A DNA stretch of 64,000 nt, from NCBI GenBank assembly GCA_020055645.1, contig CM034546.1, forward strand, positions 19,468,001 through 19,532,000, written 5' to 3'. Under the pieces are notes generated by a model. It was not told the origin of the DNA and did no database searches. It saw nothing but the letters and a program-made list of their open reading frames with translations. This DNA comes from Tomocerus qinae. Lineage: Eukaryota; Arthropoda; Collembola; Entomobryomorpha; Tomoceridae. A program made the translations under genes and the position numbers. This document shows positions 1 to 10,790 of this stretch, in pieces; position 1 is the first letter of the stretch; each line of letters begins with the position of its first letter.

Positions 1-93
1 AATAAAAGTAAAAGTTTCTGTCATTTTATTCAATTATAAAACTTATTTCGACTTTTGATAGAATTTAAAATCTCAATTTTATATTTAGCATAC

Positions 94-601
94 CTATATA
101 ATTTCATGTTTGTGTCCAAATGTCACATCTCGTTGCTATACTTAACAAAGTATACTCGTCGAACAATAGCACGATTTTGACTTCTTCTTAAAATGACACC
201 ATCAGGGTCAACGGATCGCATTCCCTGTCTTGCTCTTTCATCTGTGCATTTTATTTCTCCATTAAGAAGAAATCCTTTCATTCGCTTGTAGCCAGTGCAG
301 TGTTGGGAAATTCCAACAGTATGGAAAAAATTTGATTTTGTAATTCCTCAGAGGAAATGTCAGAATAAGAATGAGCAACCTGAGAGAAAAATGAATGACG
401 TCATTCACAGCACAATGATTAATGGATATTTGTATTAGCGACGACTTACTGAAATCCCATTTTCACTTAGACGTCGAAATATTGTGTCGCGAGAAACTCC
501 AAATAGTTTGGCGATTTGCGGTACGTGAAAGTTTATATTTAACAAGTACTCAATGTTTTCAGGAGAAATTTGTATCTTTGGTCGCCCTCTGTTCCTCCCA
601 T
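94..601 (-). pseudogene. Decayed integrase-core (DDE) family gene with N-terminal helix-turn-helix
   Basis: On the minus strand, 601-450 encodes a resolvase-like helix-turn-helix segment that includes GRPKIQISPENIEYLL, QIAKLFGVSR and RRLSENGIS. It ends at a clean GTAAGT donor (449-444). After a CTCTCAG acceptor (382-380) the next exon, 379-94, reads YSDISSEELQ, then GYKRMKG, then RSVDPDGVILRR and HLDTNMKLYR. These match, from memory of the family, the HTH plus integrase-core proteins common in fish and invertebrate genomes, whose first catalytic Asp lies in a W-H-x-D-G-N-H-K motif. Damage seen: a frameshift at about 292-303 just after FPN, and a TGA at 125-123 where the family has Trp. A further GTATGC donor follows at 93-88. 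An ORF at 709-840 (-) could be the preceding exon, but its splice phase did not fit cleanly. The rest of the catalytic domain would lie outside the window. Confidence 0.6.
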
Positions 602-840
602 CTAAGGACGTAACTTATATAAATATAATAACATAATATATATACACAATATATAATATATAAATATAATAACATTGAGCCAAGAAATCTCATTAAGATC
701 TGCATATAATTGTACACCTCTAGAATTAATTTTAGTTTGGAAATGGTATAGCAAAGCGAATCACAAGTTATCTCTTGCTGCAATACCATTTGACAGTTAT
801 TAAGGGTTTGATGAACTTCGTTTTTAAAATTCCCTTCCAT

Positions 841-3465
841 CTTCCTGCTGATTTGAGAGAATTACTTCATTTAATAGTGTCATTTAATATACTGTTTAGT
901 TTTTAGATTCTGTGTACTAATACAAATAATACTTTTAAGCTGTAATAGAGAATTTCAAAACTCAGATATAAATATAGTTATTACAAATCTAATAAACGTT
1001 AGCTAATGACTTCAAATTTAAGTCACATTAATTAAAAATTTGCTATTTCCAATATCTCTTCAAAAAACCTAATGAATAAATCACCTTTAACTGATGAAAT
1101 AGATTTCTGAGATCACAATGAATATTGACGATGACCAATATAAATGATCACTTTGATGACCACAGATTTACGCATTTTCTCGAATTGGAATTGCTGTAGT
1201 ACAAAGGAATATTATAGTATAGCCATTACTATCAAGTAAATACTAGCTGTCATCCAGCTACTATTTAAGGGTCATTTTTTATACCTAAATACTGATATCC
1301 TTTGATCTTCCTATCGATACCACATATCTTCGCGCCGCACTGTTCGCCCATCATTATCTGCTGTCAAACATTTCAACTTCCAATTCAGTCCAAATTGGAA
1401 ATTTTGGATTGTAGATGTAATTGGTGTGTGGATTGAATTGTGTTATGTGGTAATGGCGACCAATAAGGATTTTTTGTATCAATGCGTTAACTTTTTGCTA
1501 ACTAGTGATCCATGGCTAACAAAATTTTAATTACCTATGTTAAAAGACTTAAGCATTATAAATTTCTTGGCAATTGGAAATTAATTTTAGTAATAAGGAA
1601 ATTAAACTTTAGCCCCCTGTATTCTTTTTTCTTTTCTGAGTATGCTAATTGTATAGGTATATGAGTATATATAAAGTATAGGTATAGTATATAAGTTAAA
1701 TAGTATAGTATATAATCTAAAAAAGAGTTACTGTCTTACATAAGACAATGAATAATTGAATGTTATTTAGTGCATATAGTCAGAAGTACTATGAATTGAT
1801 ACCTAAAACTATTGTTAAGTTCCGTTGCTGACTTTATTTCGTTCTTAGCATGTAAGTTCAGTTCTATGGTTAAGACATAATTAATTGATGTTAGATATAG
1901 TAATGATACTCATTTAATTCATATATATTGATTAATTCGGATCTAAAATTATAATTTGAATGAAATTTATAAGTATATAAAAAGACTATAACGTAAGTAT
2001 GATAATGAAATGACTTGAAATGTTGTATAATATCAAAATATGTATGAAATTAACAGATTCAGTTTTCGATATTATTTTAATTATTTATGAAGAAGTGAAA
2101 CGACAATATATGTGAAAATAACGTAAAATAATACTTTAATTTTTGTCAGAATGTTAACATTTGATAAGAAGGCGTGTACAATGATTATGTAATAATGTGC
2201 AAATATTTTAATTCTTATCAAAAAGATTGCGACGGGAGGTTGTAAGGGATGTCCTCCACCCACGTTTTGTCCACCCCTTACCAGCCATTCCGCACCCAAA
2301 TCACACCACATTTGCCTAACCAATCTCATTCTTTCCTATCCAAATGAACCGAACCTTCATATGTTCAGACAGTTGAACATCTCCACAGTTCCCTCAGACT
2401 CGCGACACGATTCACTTCTCCTTCCTAAATTCTCACCAACCCAAGTAACATTCAGTCTAATACCAAATACAGTCGTACAGTCAACTAAACCTAATCCAAC
2501 TTGTACGCATTCACATTTATTTACTATTCGGCATGTCCATCTTTCACCTCATCTCATCAAAACTCACAATTCTATAGCACCCGGGCAGGTTTGCTCTTCC
2601 TTTGTTCCAACATAGGGAACCAAACCCTTTGCAACGTTCCACGATCAATTTCAATTTAATATTAATTAGGTTAGGTTTAAAAAATGCAAATTGTGACCGC
2701 GTGCCACTAACAAAATCAAAAATGACGAAAATTGAAGTTAGAACAATGAGGAAACCTAAAATAGAAGTCATATTTTCAACTTTAACCGACCATAACTTTC
2801 TTATTTGGGGGATTGCCCCAAAAACCAATACCATAATTCTATATTCGTGATGTACTCGACGAGATCTTTAGAATGAGCTATATATCGGTCTATTCCGTTG
2901 ACCGTCGGTATACTAGGAATGTTCAAACATTTTATTTAATTTTTATACAGTTACCAATCAATTTATTTGTCGGTTGACTGTTTTTTATATATATTGGTAA
3001 GGCTTTTGCATGTAGTCATTGTTTATGTAATTGTACCATTATACTCAAAACTACTTATAACTCAAAAGTGGTTTTCATTCATTCATTTTAATGGCTTTAT
3101 TTTTGATAAATACACCCTAATTATTAAGTTTTTGGTCAGAATTAGCGTTTTTATGGCATTTAATAGTAATTCTAATGAAAACGTCCAAAAAAAATTTTTT
3201 TCGAAATTTTTCGAAAGATTTTTCAAAATTTTGAAAAAATATTGAAAAACTAAAAAAGGGGCCATGTGATGAAAGCGTTTGCGAGCAGAATGGCGCCGGT
3301 TTCATGAAAATCGGTCGAGTAGTTTAGAAATGAATCATAGATGAACGACATAAGGCGGAAAACCGCCATGACCTAAAAACGGTGGGTTTTCAAACAAAAT
3401 CCTGAAATTGTTTTTTTTCATATCACTAAGTAGATTAGAATCTGAAAGTAACAACTTTGGCTGTG
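841..3465. other. Gene-poor AT-rich stretch
   Basis: I found no convincing gene here. 1,620-1,720 is a TA/GTATA-rich low-complexity tract. 2,230-2,640 is richer in C and T on the plus strand and looks like the remnant of an unidentified repeat. 3,270-3,400 contains the phrase GAAAATCGGTCGAGTAGTTT, a type of sequence often seen in dispersed arthropod non-coding repeats. All ORFs here are short and lack domain-like features. Confidence 0.5.
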
Positions 3466-4013
3466 ACATTTTGTTCCGAGCCTGTGAAGGGCACTCAGAG
3501 CCATCTTCTATATTGCCCAGGGCAAATGCTAACTAATCTCTACCTCAAGCCCCGGCACCAAACAACTCAGATCACCTTGCCGTGAAAGAACGAGGAAAAC
3601 CTGCAGACCTGAGTGTGTGCAGATCAGTCGTTTTGGAGTAGCGGAGCAGGAGCAACCTCGGGAGAATCTTCGAGGACACATCTTTCACACCTATCTAACT
3701 CATCTCTATTGTTCTTCATTGATTCGGATTAATTCACTCTCTCTATTCTCTCTATCTATTTAGTATTAAATAAAATGCACATCTCTAAATCATTTACTAC
3801 CCGTGTGACGACGAACATATTATTGGCAGGGACTTGGTCACCATACCAGGGTAAGGTAGAGTATCGGGTCAATCACAACAATACAAACAATAATAACATA
3901 TTATATCATGGAGAATCTGGTCATGTCAATTCACATCATCGTCATAATAATAATAATATTGTAGCGAGTTACAGGTTACAGGCTAAAGACGTAACCCATA
4001 TCTCGTCACCTGC

Positions 4014-4652
4014 ATGGTCTCTTATGTATTTACTCAATTAAAAAGTCGATTTTATTGCCATTTTACACGACCCCACAGAACATCTGTACTGGAATCTACC
4101 GTGGAAACCCTTCAGGAACAGCTGATCAACCAGCAAGAGGAACTAAAAATATTACGTAAACAAGTTCACTCCTCAGAAGCTGAATCAAAACGTAAGAACG
4201 TCATTATCAGCAATTTAAGCATAAATAAACCTGATTTCAGGTCAATTGAACATGCCGTTGAAACATTTTTACTAAGAGTTCTCAACGCTGATATAAAAGT
4301 TGATACAGTCGTACCCCTTAAATCTCGCAAAACAGGACCGCCAAGGCTTTTGGTCAAATTGGAACGATTTTCAGATAAAATAAACATTCTCAAGCAAGAT
4401 AAAAATCTAAAAAACTACAATGCTACCAAAAATACGAACGATAAAATTTTTATATCGCACGATCTAACCAGGGATGAAGAACGACAGCAAAAAATTCTCC
4501 TAGAAGAACTAAGAAGAGCAAAATCAAATGGAAAGAAAGCAAATCTGTCGGGGCTTCGTCTTTATATCGAAAACGACCTATTCAGACTGGAAAGAGACGA
4601 CCAGATTGAACTCGTCCACCGACATCTTAACCCTATCGGAAACCACCAATGA
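4014..4652 (+). pseudogene. LINE ORF1-like coiled-coil RNA-binding protein
   Basis: This 212-residue ORF starts with a coiled-coil stretch (residues about 25-60, including VETLQEQLINQQEELKIL). It is followed by a fold like the RRM/C-terminal domain of LINE ORF1 proteins (RKNVIISNL, PPRLLVKLE, KIFISHDLT, NGKKANLSGLRLYI). ORF1 proteins of this type coat the retrotransposon RNA. Its TGA at 4,650-4,652 is followed in the same frame by open sequence leading straight into the endonuclease, so it was either a genuine ORF1 stop or a nonsense mutation in a fused ORF; both fit. The first Met at 4,014 is only the first in-frame one, and the true N-terminus is uncertain. Confidence 0.75.
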
Positions 4653-4733
4653 TACTACGACGAGTCTATTTTCAATCCTTTCCCTCTTTCCTTATCCAGC
4701 TCCGGTAATTCTATCACTCAATTTGACACAGTT

Positions 4734-7700
4734 TTGGAAAAAACTCAGTACAGAAACCTTGATATTATTTTCTGGAACTGCAATGGTATTGCAAAATTTT
4801 TCAGTCTAGAGCCACGCGAAAAAAATATATTATCTAATTATCCTATTATTTGTATTACTGAAACGTGGCATTATACAACAGAAGATCTCTCTCTCCCTCC
4901 ACCCTTCGGAAACTACAAAGCAGTTTGTAGCAGGGCCATTAAAGACAAACAGAAGGGGCGCGCTAGTGGTGGATTGGCAATTCTGGTAAATGTATATTTA
5001 TTTGATATAATATAATACGATTGAGATTACTGACTTGTGGGTAATAATTTTAATTAGGGATAAAATAACAAAAAATTCATTTATAATTATTAATATATAC
5101 GTAAACCAAAAAAAGATGTAAAGGTAGTTATGCCACTATTTGAAGACACTTTTTTTATTCTACAGGATAAATTCAAAAACATAAAAATTATATGTGGGGG
5201 TGATCTAAATTGTAGAATCGGCAGTTTAGGCTTTTGTGACGAAGATATCTGCAGAAATACAAATATTTCAAAATTAAGGAGTTCCAAGGACCTGAAGATA
5301 GACTCGAGAGGAAAATCATTAATCGACTACCTAAATAATATGGATCTGGTTATTATGAATGGAAGGACCCCATCTGACTCACCAGGTGAATTTACGTATT
5401 CGTCTACTCAAGGTCAGAGTGTTAATGATATTGTTTGTGTAAACAATCTTGTTATTCCAGATATTGTGGACTTTAAAATTATTGAAGATATTGGCTTGTC
5501 GGATCACAACATTTGTGTGCTAGTTTTAAATTACTATTATAAAGATGATACCCGAAAATCGGATAAGCCAGTATTTAAGGACACTCTTTTCTGGAATAAC
5601 GATCATTGTGATAAATATAAAGATACGATTATTAAGTGGTGTGACTCTAATCCGGTTGATAACAATAATAATAATGTAAGTTACTTATATGAACATATTG
5701 TTTCCGGTATAGAATACTCGGCAAGAGAATGTAATATGGTTAAGTCAGTCCCAATCGTTAAACAGCCTGTGATAAAAAATCAGGTTTGGTATGATAAAGA
5801 ATGTGTTGTTAAGAAAAAATTATACTTACAGGCTCGAAGACAATGTAGAAAGTTTAACTTTAGACCTGACTTACTTTCGCATGCTAATACATTAAAGGGG
5901 GAGTTAAAGAAATTGTATGCGCAAAAAAAGAGTGCACATAATTCCAAAACGCAAGAAAGACTTGCCAATTTAAAGAATAATACTGACTTTTGGAATTGTG
6001 TGGATTTCTTTCGGCCCAGAAGGGACCAAAATAATCTAATTGATAAATCAAAATGGGAAGAGTTTTACAACGAAGTTATGCCATTAGTAAACGAACCAAT
6101 GTTTGTACCTAACCATAGTGAAGTTGAAAAACTAGATAAAGAAATTAACGAGGTAGAATTTAATAATGCTGTTAAGAAGTTAAAAAATGGGAAATGCCCT
6201 GGCACAGACGGAATAAAAAATGAATTTATAAAACATTTACCAGATAAAATGCATGACACGACACTTAGGCTATTTAATACGGTAATGAGCGAAAAAATTA
6301 TGCCGCATAAATGGTCGGAAATCGAGGTGAGCTTGATTTTTAAAAAGGGAGATCCCCATAATCCGCGAAATTATCGAGGGATTTCTCTTTTAAATACCCT
6401 ATTAAAGTGTTTTACATTTATAATATTAGTCAGATTAACATTGTTTGCAGATAAACATAATATTATACCAGAAGCCCAAGTGGGCTTCAGAAAGGGTAGA
6501 GGTTGCGACGACCACATTTTTACTTTAAATAGTATCATCCAATACAATCTTCGGTACTTAAATACTGAGGTATATGCTGCCTTTGTGGATTTTGAGAGAT
6601 GTTTTGACTCAATAAACTTTAACATGCTATGGGAAACCTTAGAAAAGCTCAAAATAAGTGCAAAAATTATTAAAATTTTACAGTCTCTATACTGTAAAGC
6701 TAATATGGTTATAAAAGCCTTTGATGGCCTCTCAAAATCCATAAAGGTAACGCAGGGTTTATTGCAAGGAGAGATTTGTTCGCCCCTATTATTCTGTTTA
6801 TATGTACACGATCTAGAAGAATTTTTCGAAAACAGAGTGCTATCAAAAATTGAAATAGGGAAGGGGAAAGGCATACACATGCTTATGTGTGCCGACGATC
6901 TAATTTTACTCAGCCCCTCCCCCCGATCATTGCAGCTAAAATTAAATCTGTTAAAAAAGTACTGTGATAAAAAAAGACTAACTGTAAACGTTTCTAAAAC
7001 AAAAGTAATGATTTTTAATAGAGCTGGCCATCTTAAAAAAAGCTTTGAAGGGAAAAAACTGGAATTCTCATATGGTAATCAGGAAATAGAGATAGTTAGC
7101 TCATTCACTTATCTGGGAGTACTTTTTTCACCCTCGGGACTATTCAATAAAACCGCTGAGGACTTTGTAAGACGTGCATCTGTCAAAGTGGGCCTGGTAT
7201 GGTCTATTTTAACCAGATCCAAAATGCAAAGTTGGTATTCACGAATGAGAATTTTCGACTCCATATGCCTTTCCAGCCTTCTTTACAGCAGCGCTATATA
7301 AGGTTTAACACACGAAAAAGAAACTGAGGTTATCCATTGCCAGTTTCTGAAAAGGCTACTAAAATTGCCTGGAAATACACCAGGCTATATACTACGGTTG
7401 GAAACTGGAAGAACCAAAGTTTATACCCATGTTTTTAAATTTGCGCTAAGGCTATGGATGAAACTTCTGAAAATGAACGATAACCGCTACCCAAAAATTG
7501 GTTATCAAACATTATTCAATGAAGACCAAAAAGAAAATGCTGTAGACAAGAGAAACTGGGTATCTCAGCTCAGGGGAATCGTTGAGAAATTAGGCTTTTC
7601 TTTCGTCTGGCAATCCCAATCAATTGATATCATATCAAAACACTACACGGAAATGGTCATGAGGTTTATTGATATTAAACGACAAGAAGATATCGAAAAG

Positions 7701-8120
7701 AAAGCCACGGCCACAACATGTGTAATTTATGGGACATTGAAAATTGACGAAGTCTTCCCAGAAAAATATTTACCATTAAATATACCTTTAGAAAAAATTA
7801 GACTACTTAGTCAATTGAGGATGTTCAATAAATATGCACCCCGTATTATAATCAACCGTGTAAGATATGATCTCAACTGTATTACTCCGTGTAATATATG
7901 CTACAATGTGAATGGCCAAAACGAAAATCTTCTACGCGTAACATGTCATTGCTTAGTGTATAAACCATTACGCAACGCATTATTGGGTAACTACCTAACA
8001 AACTTATCTTCGGATGACTACCACACTCTTTTCGAGGTGGACAATATTACGTCATTGACAGCTATTTACAATTACTTTACTAGGGCTCTTCAACTACGTG
8101 CATGGGTCATCAATGAGTAA
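4734..8120 (+). pseudogene. LINE ORF2: AP endonuclease + reverse transcriptase, interrupted
   Basis: The N-terminal endonuclease begins with DIIFWNCNGI and continues with ICITETWHY. Its C-terminal half after 5,130 shows GGDLNCRIG and LSDHNICVL. The RT domain carries KNGKCPGTDGIKNEF (about 6,184), FKKGDPHNPRNYRGISLLN (about 6,340), motif A FVDFERCFDSI, motif B GLLQGEICSPLLF and motif C as CADDL (about 6,890) in place of the usual YADD. The C-terminus contains a CNIC...TCHC cysteine cluster (about 7,885-7,950). Two defects are visible: between about 5,000 and 5,103 the coding sense moves to another frame and back, and TAA at 7,299-7,301 sits where such proteins usually have Trp, after which the same frame stays open to 8,120. 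The protein would nick target DNA and copy the element's RNA. Confidence 0.9.
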
Positions 8121-8390
8121 CAATAAACACTAGCATATAGTATATATATATAATACGTATATCATACTATACTATAAAAAGCACAAATAGAATTGCCAAT
8201 CAGCCAATGCGGATAGTGTTTATATGTATTGATGTCATTTACTAGCTAACTAAACTTATGTCAAATGTCATAATGCGATTCAAAAATCTTATTATAATTA
8301 GCAACAATATATATGTATACTTAATACTCGTGTAATGAATGTAAATTCGAGAAACACATGAAATAAATCTAATCTAATCTAATCTAATCA
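8121..8390 (+). other. LINE 3' UTR and AATCT tail
   Basis: AT-rich non-coding sequence between the RT stop and the short AATCT tandem tail. It includes a TA-rich tract at about 8,138-8,180. The tail marks the 3' boundary of the element. Confidence 0.7.
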
Positions 8391-8415
8391 TTACACTACT
8401 AGCAGCTGGGGTTTT

Positions 8416-9401
8416 GAGTTTGTATTTTTTTTATTGAGAACAAAAACACCAAATGGAATGATCCGTCTGTCACCATACATGCTAAGGGTCACCATAATTC
8501 AATTACTGTCACACTCGATCCCTCACTGATGTAGTCTTTTTACGATATATCTGACTTTGTCATAGACTCGGACGGCGAGTTGTATATAAATACTAACATA
8601 GACGTAACAAATCAAACTCAGTCAATTTGTTCAGAACACCCTGATGTTTTCGGAGCTAGGTGCACAGATAATAGTGACTGTGAAACAGGAAAGGAACTTG
8701 ATCATGGTGTCACTACAGGGAATTGTTCTTGTTACCAAGAAGGGACGAAGGACGAATGGAGACGTGCAATGTGATAAAACGTGTCAAATAAAAGCATGGT
8801 GTCCAGTTATTCCCGCTAAGGAGTCCAGGGATCGTATTTACAACGCTAGTAGGTTTTTTGAAGAAATTGGGAATTTTACTTTTGAAGTGCAAAACTTAGT
8901 AGAATTTCCTATGTGTGGGGGCAGTTATTTTTTGGGCAATACTCATTCAAGAAATCTATCTGATTGTATTTACAGCAAAAATGACACAAAGTGTCCAGTA
9001 TTTCATCTTCGAGATATTATTGCTGAGTCAGATAAAAATGGTAACATTTTAATGAAAGAAAAAGAGTCCAATATTTTGGCATCAAGATTGTTGTTGCAGT
9101 TAATGGCTACGGGAAAAAGTTTTCACCGAGTAAACTTGTTTTGGCGATTGGATCCTTCTTAGGCTACGTACTCTCTGCCAAAGCTATCTTAGACTTTGTT
9201 GTCTATATGTTCATTTTTGTAGTCAAACCTCGTTTCTGTAGGCGTGATATCCCTGATTGGCTTAGTAACTATAAAAATCGTATGGACTTGGAAAGCACTG
9301 TTCCCGTCCCACCTACCGCCAATTCCGTTAATCAAGAACAAGATGAAACAGCTCCACTTATAAGCAATGTGGAACCAACGGATTCTACTTCTACACAATA
9401 A
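8416..9401 (+). pseudogene. P2X purinoceptor (ATP-gated cation channel), broken intronless copy
   Basis: P2X receptors are trimeric ATP-gated channels with two membrane helices and a cysteine-rich ectodomain. Visible landmarks are NDPSVTIHAKG just after the first helix, YDISDFV, TNIDVTNQTQ, the cysteine-rich head (ARCTDNSDCETGK, HGVTTGNC), IKAWCPV, NFTFEVQNLVEFP, CPVFHLRDI, then FGIKIVVAVNGYGKKF and the second membrane helix (KLVLAIGSFLGYVLSAKAI), followed by a short tail ending in TSTQ. Damage: TAG at 8,532-8,534 in frame; a frame change at about 8,740-8,780 before QCDKTCQIKAW; a second frame change at about 9,040-9,060. There the roughly 60-residue stretch that normally carries the conserved W-x-C-x-L-D and N-F-R segments is missing. 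No introns were seen over about 1 kb, unlike typical P2X genes, so a retrocopy is possible. The N-terminus and first helix are absent or only partly preserved. Confidence 0.85.
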
Positions 9402-10640
9402 GTAGATATAATTTATTATATACTTTATATTATTTAGATCATCAAAGTTATAATCTGGCTATGCAAGTGACTCAAATCGTAATTTATTTTACGACACATA
9501 TTAATATAAAAAAAGTATGACATTGTAATTTTGTAATATAGGTACACGCGGTTATTGATTACTTACCAAAACTATGTCAGTAGTTGGATAGCTGAACAAT
9601 TTCAGTAAGCTTACTTACAAAATATTTGTGGTGACAATTAAACCTGTTCAACAATTAATCCCTAGATTATAGTCATATTTTATTTATATATGATGTACAG
9701 ATCAAATAAAATATACAGTTGGTTCTATTGTAATTGGCACATTAGCCTACTTGGTAGCTGCTTAGTCAATAAAAATCCATATCTAACTAGGAAAAGATGA
9801 GACATTGTTGAAATTAAGATAGAAATGTGTCATGTAAAATATTTGTCGATGTATAAGTAAAATGTAAATAAAATCAAGCATATATCAAACTTTTATCATC
9901 AAACATATTTTACTTTTAAGCCTTGTAAAGTCCAACCGTGAGGTTAAACTTCACAACTCGTTTTGAGTATCACGGACCGCTGTGAATAAGCAAATCCGTG
10001 AAAGTTAGCCTTCTCCCCAATCCTAGCACCTCAATATATTGTCATAACCTATATTATATATTATATTTGCTATACTAGCCTATTTACATATGTTGTTAAT
10101 TAATGCTAATTGTTTGGAGCTTATTGATTTCCAGTAGCTAAGATTTACCTAACTAATGCGTCCACTCATTTCTTAGTCACCCTATTCCTAGAGTCAGCTT
10201 AATTCTTAGAGTCACCCCAATTCCTAGAGTCACCTCATTTCTTAGAGTCAACTCATTACCTAGGGACACCTCATACCTATCTAAGAATCATCTCCGGCAT
10301 AATTACATCCATTACCTCCGCTTGCTTCCTGAAAATTGCACTTTGCACTCTCTCTAGTCTATTCTTGTACTATACCTACACCGTTATAGCCTATTGTATA
10401 TTTTTACTCTTGTCGTATTAGCTCGAGTGAATGGTTCTTCTACTATTTAGGTATACACAGTTACCTAGATTTAGCACCAAAACCAACATTTAACTTCTAT
10501 AAAAATTTTCGCCCAAACAGGTTTTAGAAGACCAACAATAAGTTTGTTTTGTCATAAGTAATATACAATTAGCCATTCCCTTTCCGTATTTTAAGAAGTA
10601 ACGCATTCAAATATTTAAATATTACAGGGAAATTGAGAAT
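9402..10640. other. Intergenic, AT-rich, with a short degenerate tandem repeat
   Basis: No gene was recognised. 10,163-10,285 contains a degenerate tandem repeat of about 21 bp built on CTAGAGTCACCTCATTTCTT. The stretch immediately before 10,791 would hold the promoter and 5' UTR of the next gene. Confidence 0.5.
10163..10285. repeat. Degenerate ~21-bp tandem repeat
   Basis: About five to six imperfect copies of a unit resembling TTCCTAGAGTCACCTCATTT follow one another. Confidence 0.6.
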
Positions 10641-10790
10641 AATTTGCTTTTCTCTGATAACCTAAATTATTGTCAATATAAAAAGGGCGACCTTGTTCAT
10701 TTCTTATATCAATTTGAAAATTTCAGTAAAAATTTATTAATTCGACGACCACTAATCAAATTTTTTGGGTTGCAACATTTACTTAAAATC

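Larger units (their letters stand above)
3470..8390 (+). mobile_element. LINE (non-LTR retrotransposon), nearly full-length but inactive
   Basis: The element has a GC-richer 5' leader (start approximate), an ORF1-like protein, an AP-endonuclease plus reverse transcriptase ORF and a 3' UTR. It ends in a short tandem tail of about four AATCT repeats (8,369-8,389) instead of poly(A). ORF1, endonuclease and RT lie in the same reading frame (frame of position 4,014) but are broken by a TGA at 4,650, a frame excursion at about 5,000-5,103 and a TAA at 7,299. The tail and the endonuclease class point to an I/Jockey/R1-like clade, without an exact assignment. The 3' end directly abuts the P2X relic. 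No target-site duplication was found. Confidence 0.9.

Noticed and set aside
2361-2850. ORFs of 82-96 codons on both strands in a C/T-rich segment
   Set aside because: Low-complexity composition, no motifs, and they overlap each other on opposite strands.
2967-3060. RLLHVVIVYVIV-like segment that could be the missing first helix of P2X
   Set aside because: Only a hydrophobic resemblance; no flanking P2X motif and the frame continues into unrelated sequence.
3775-4041. 88-codon Asn/His-rich ORF before the LINE ORF1
   Set aside because: Low complexity, in a different frame from ORF1, within the presumed 5' UTR.
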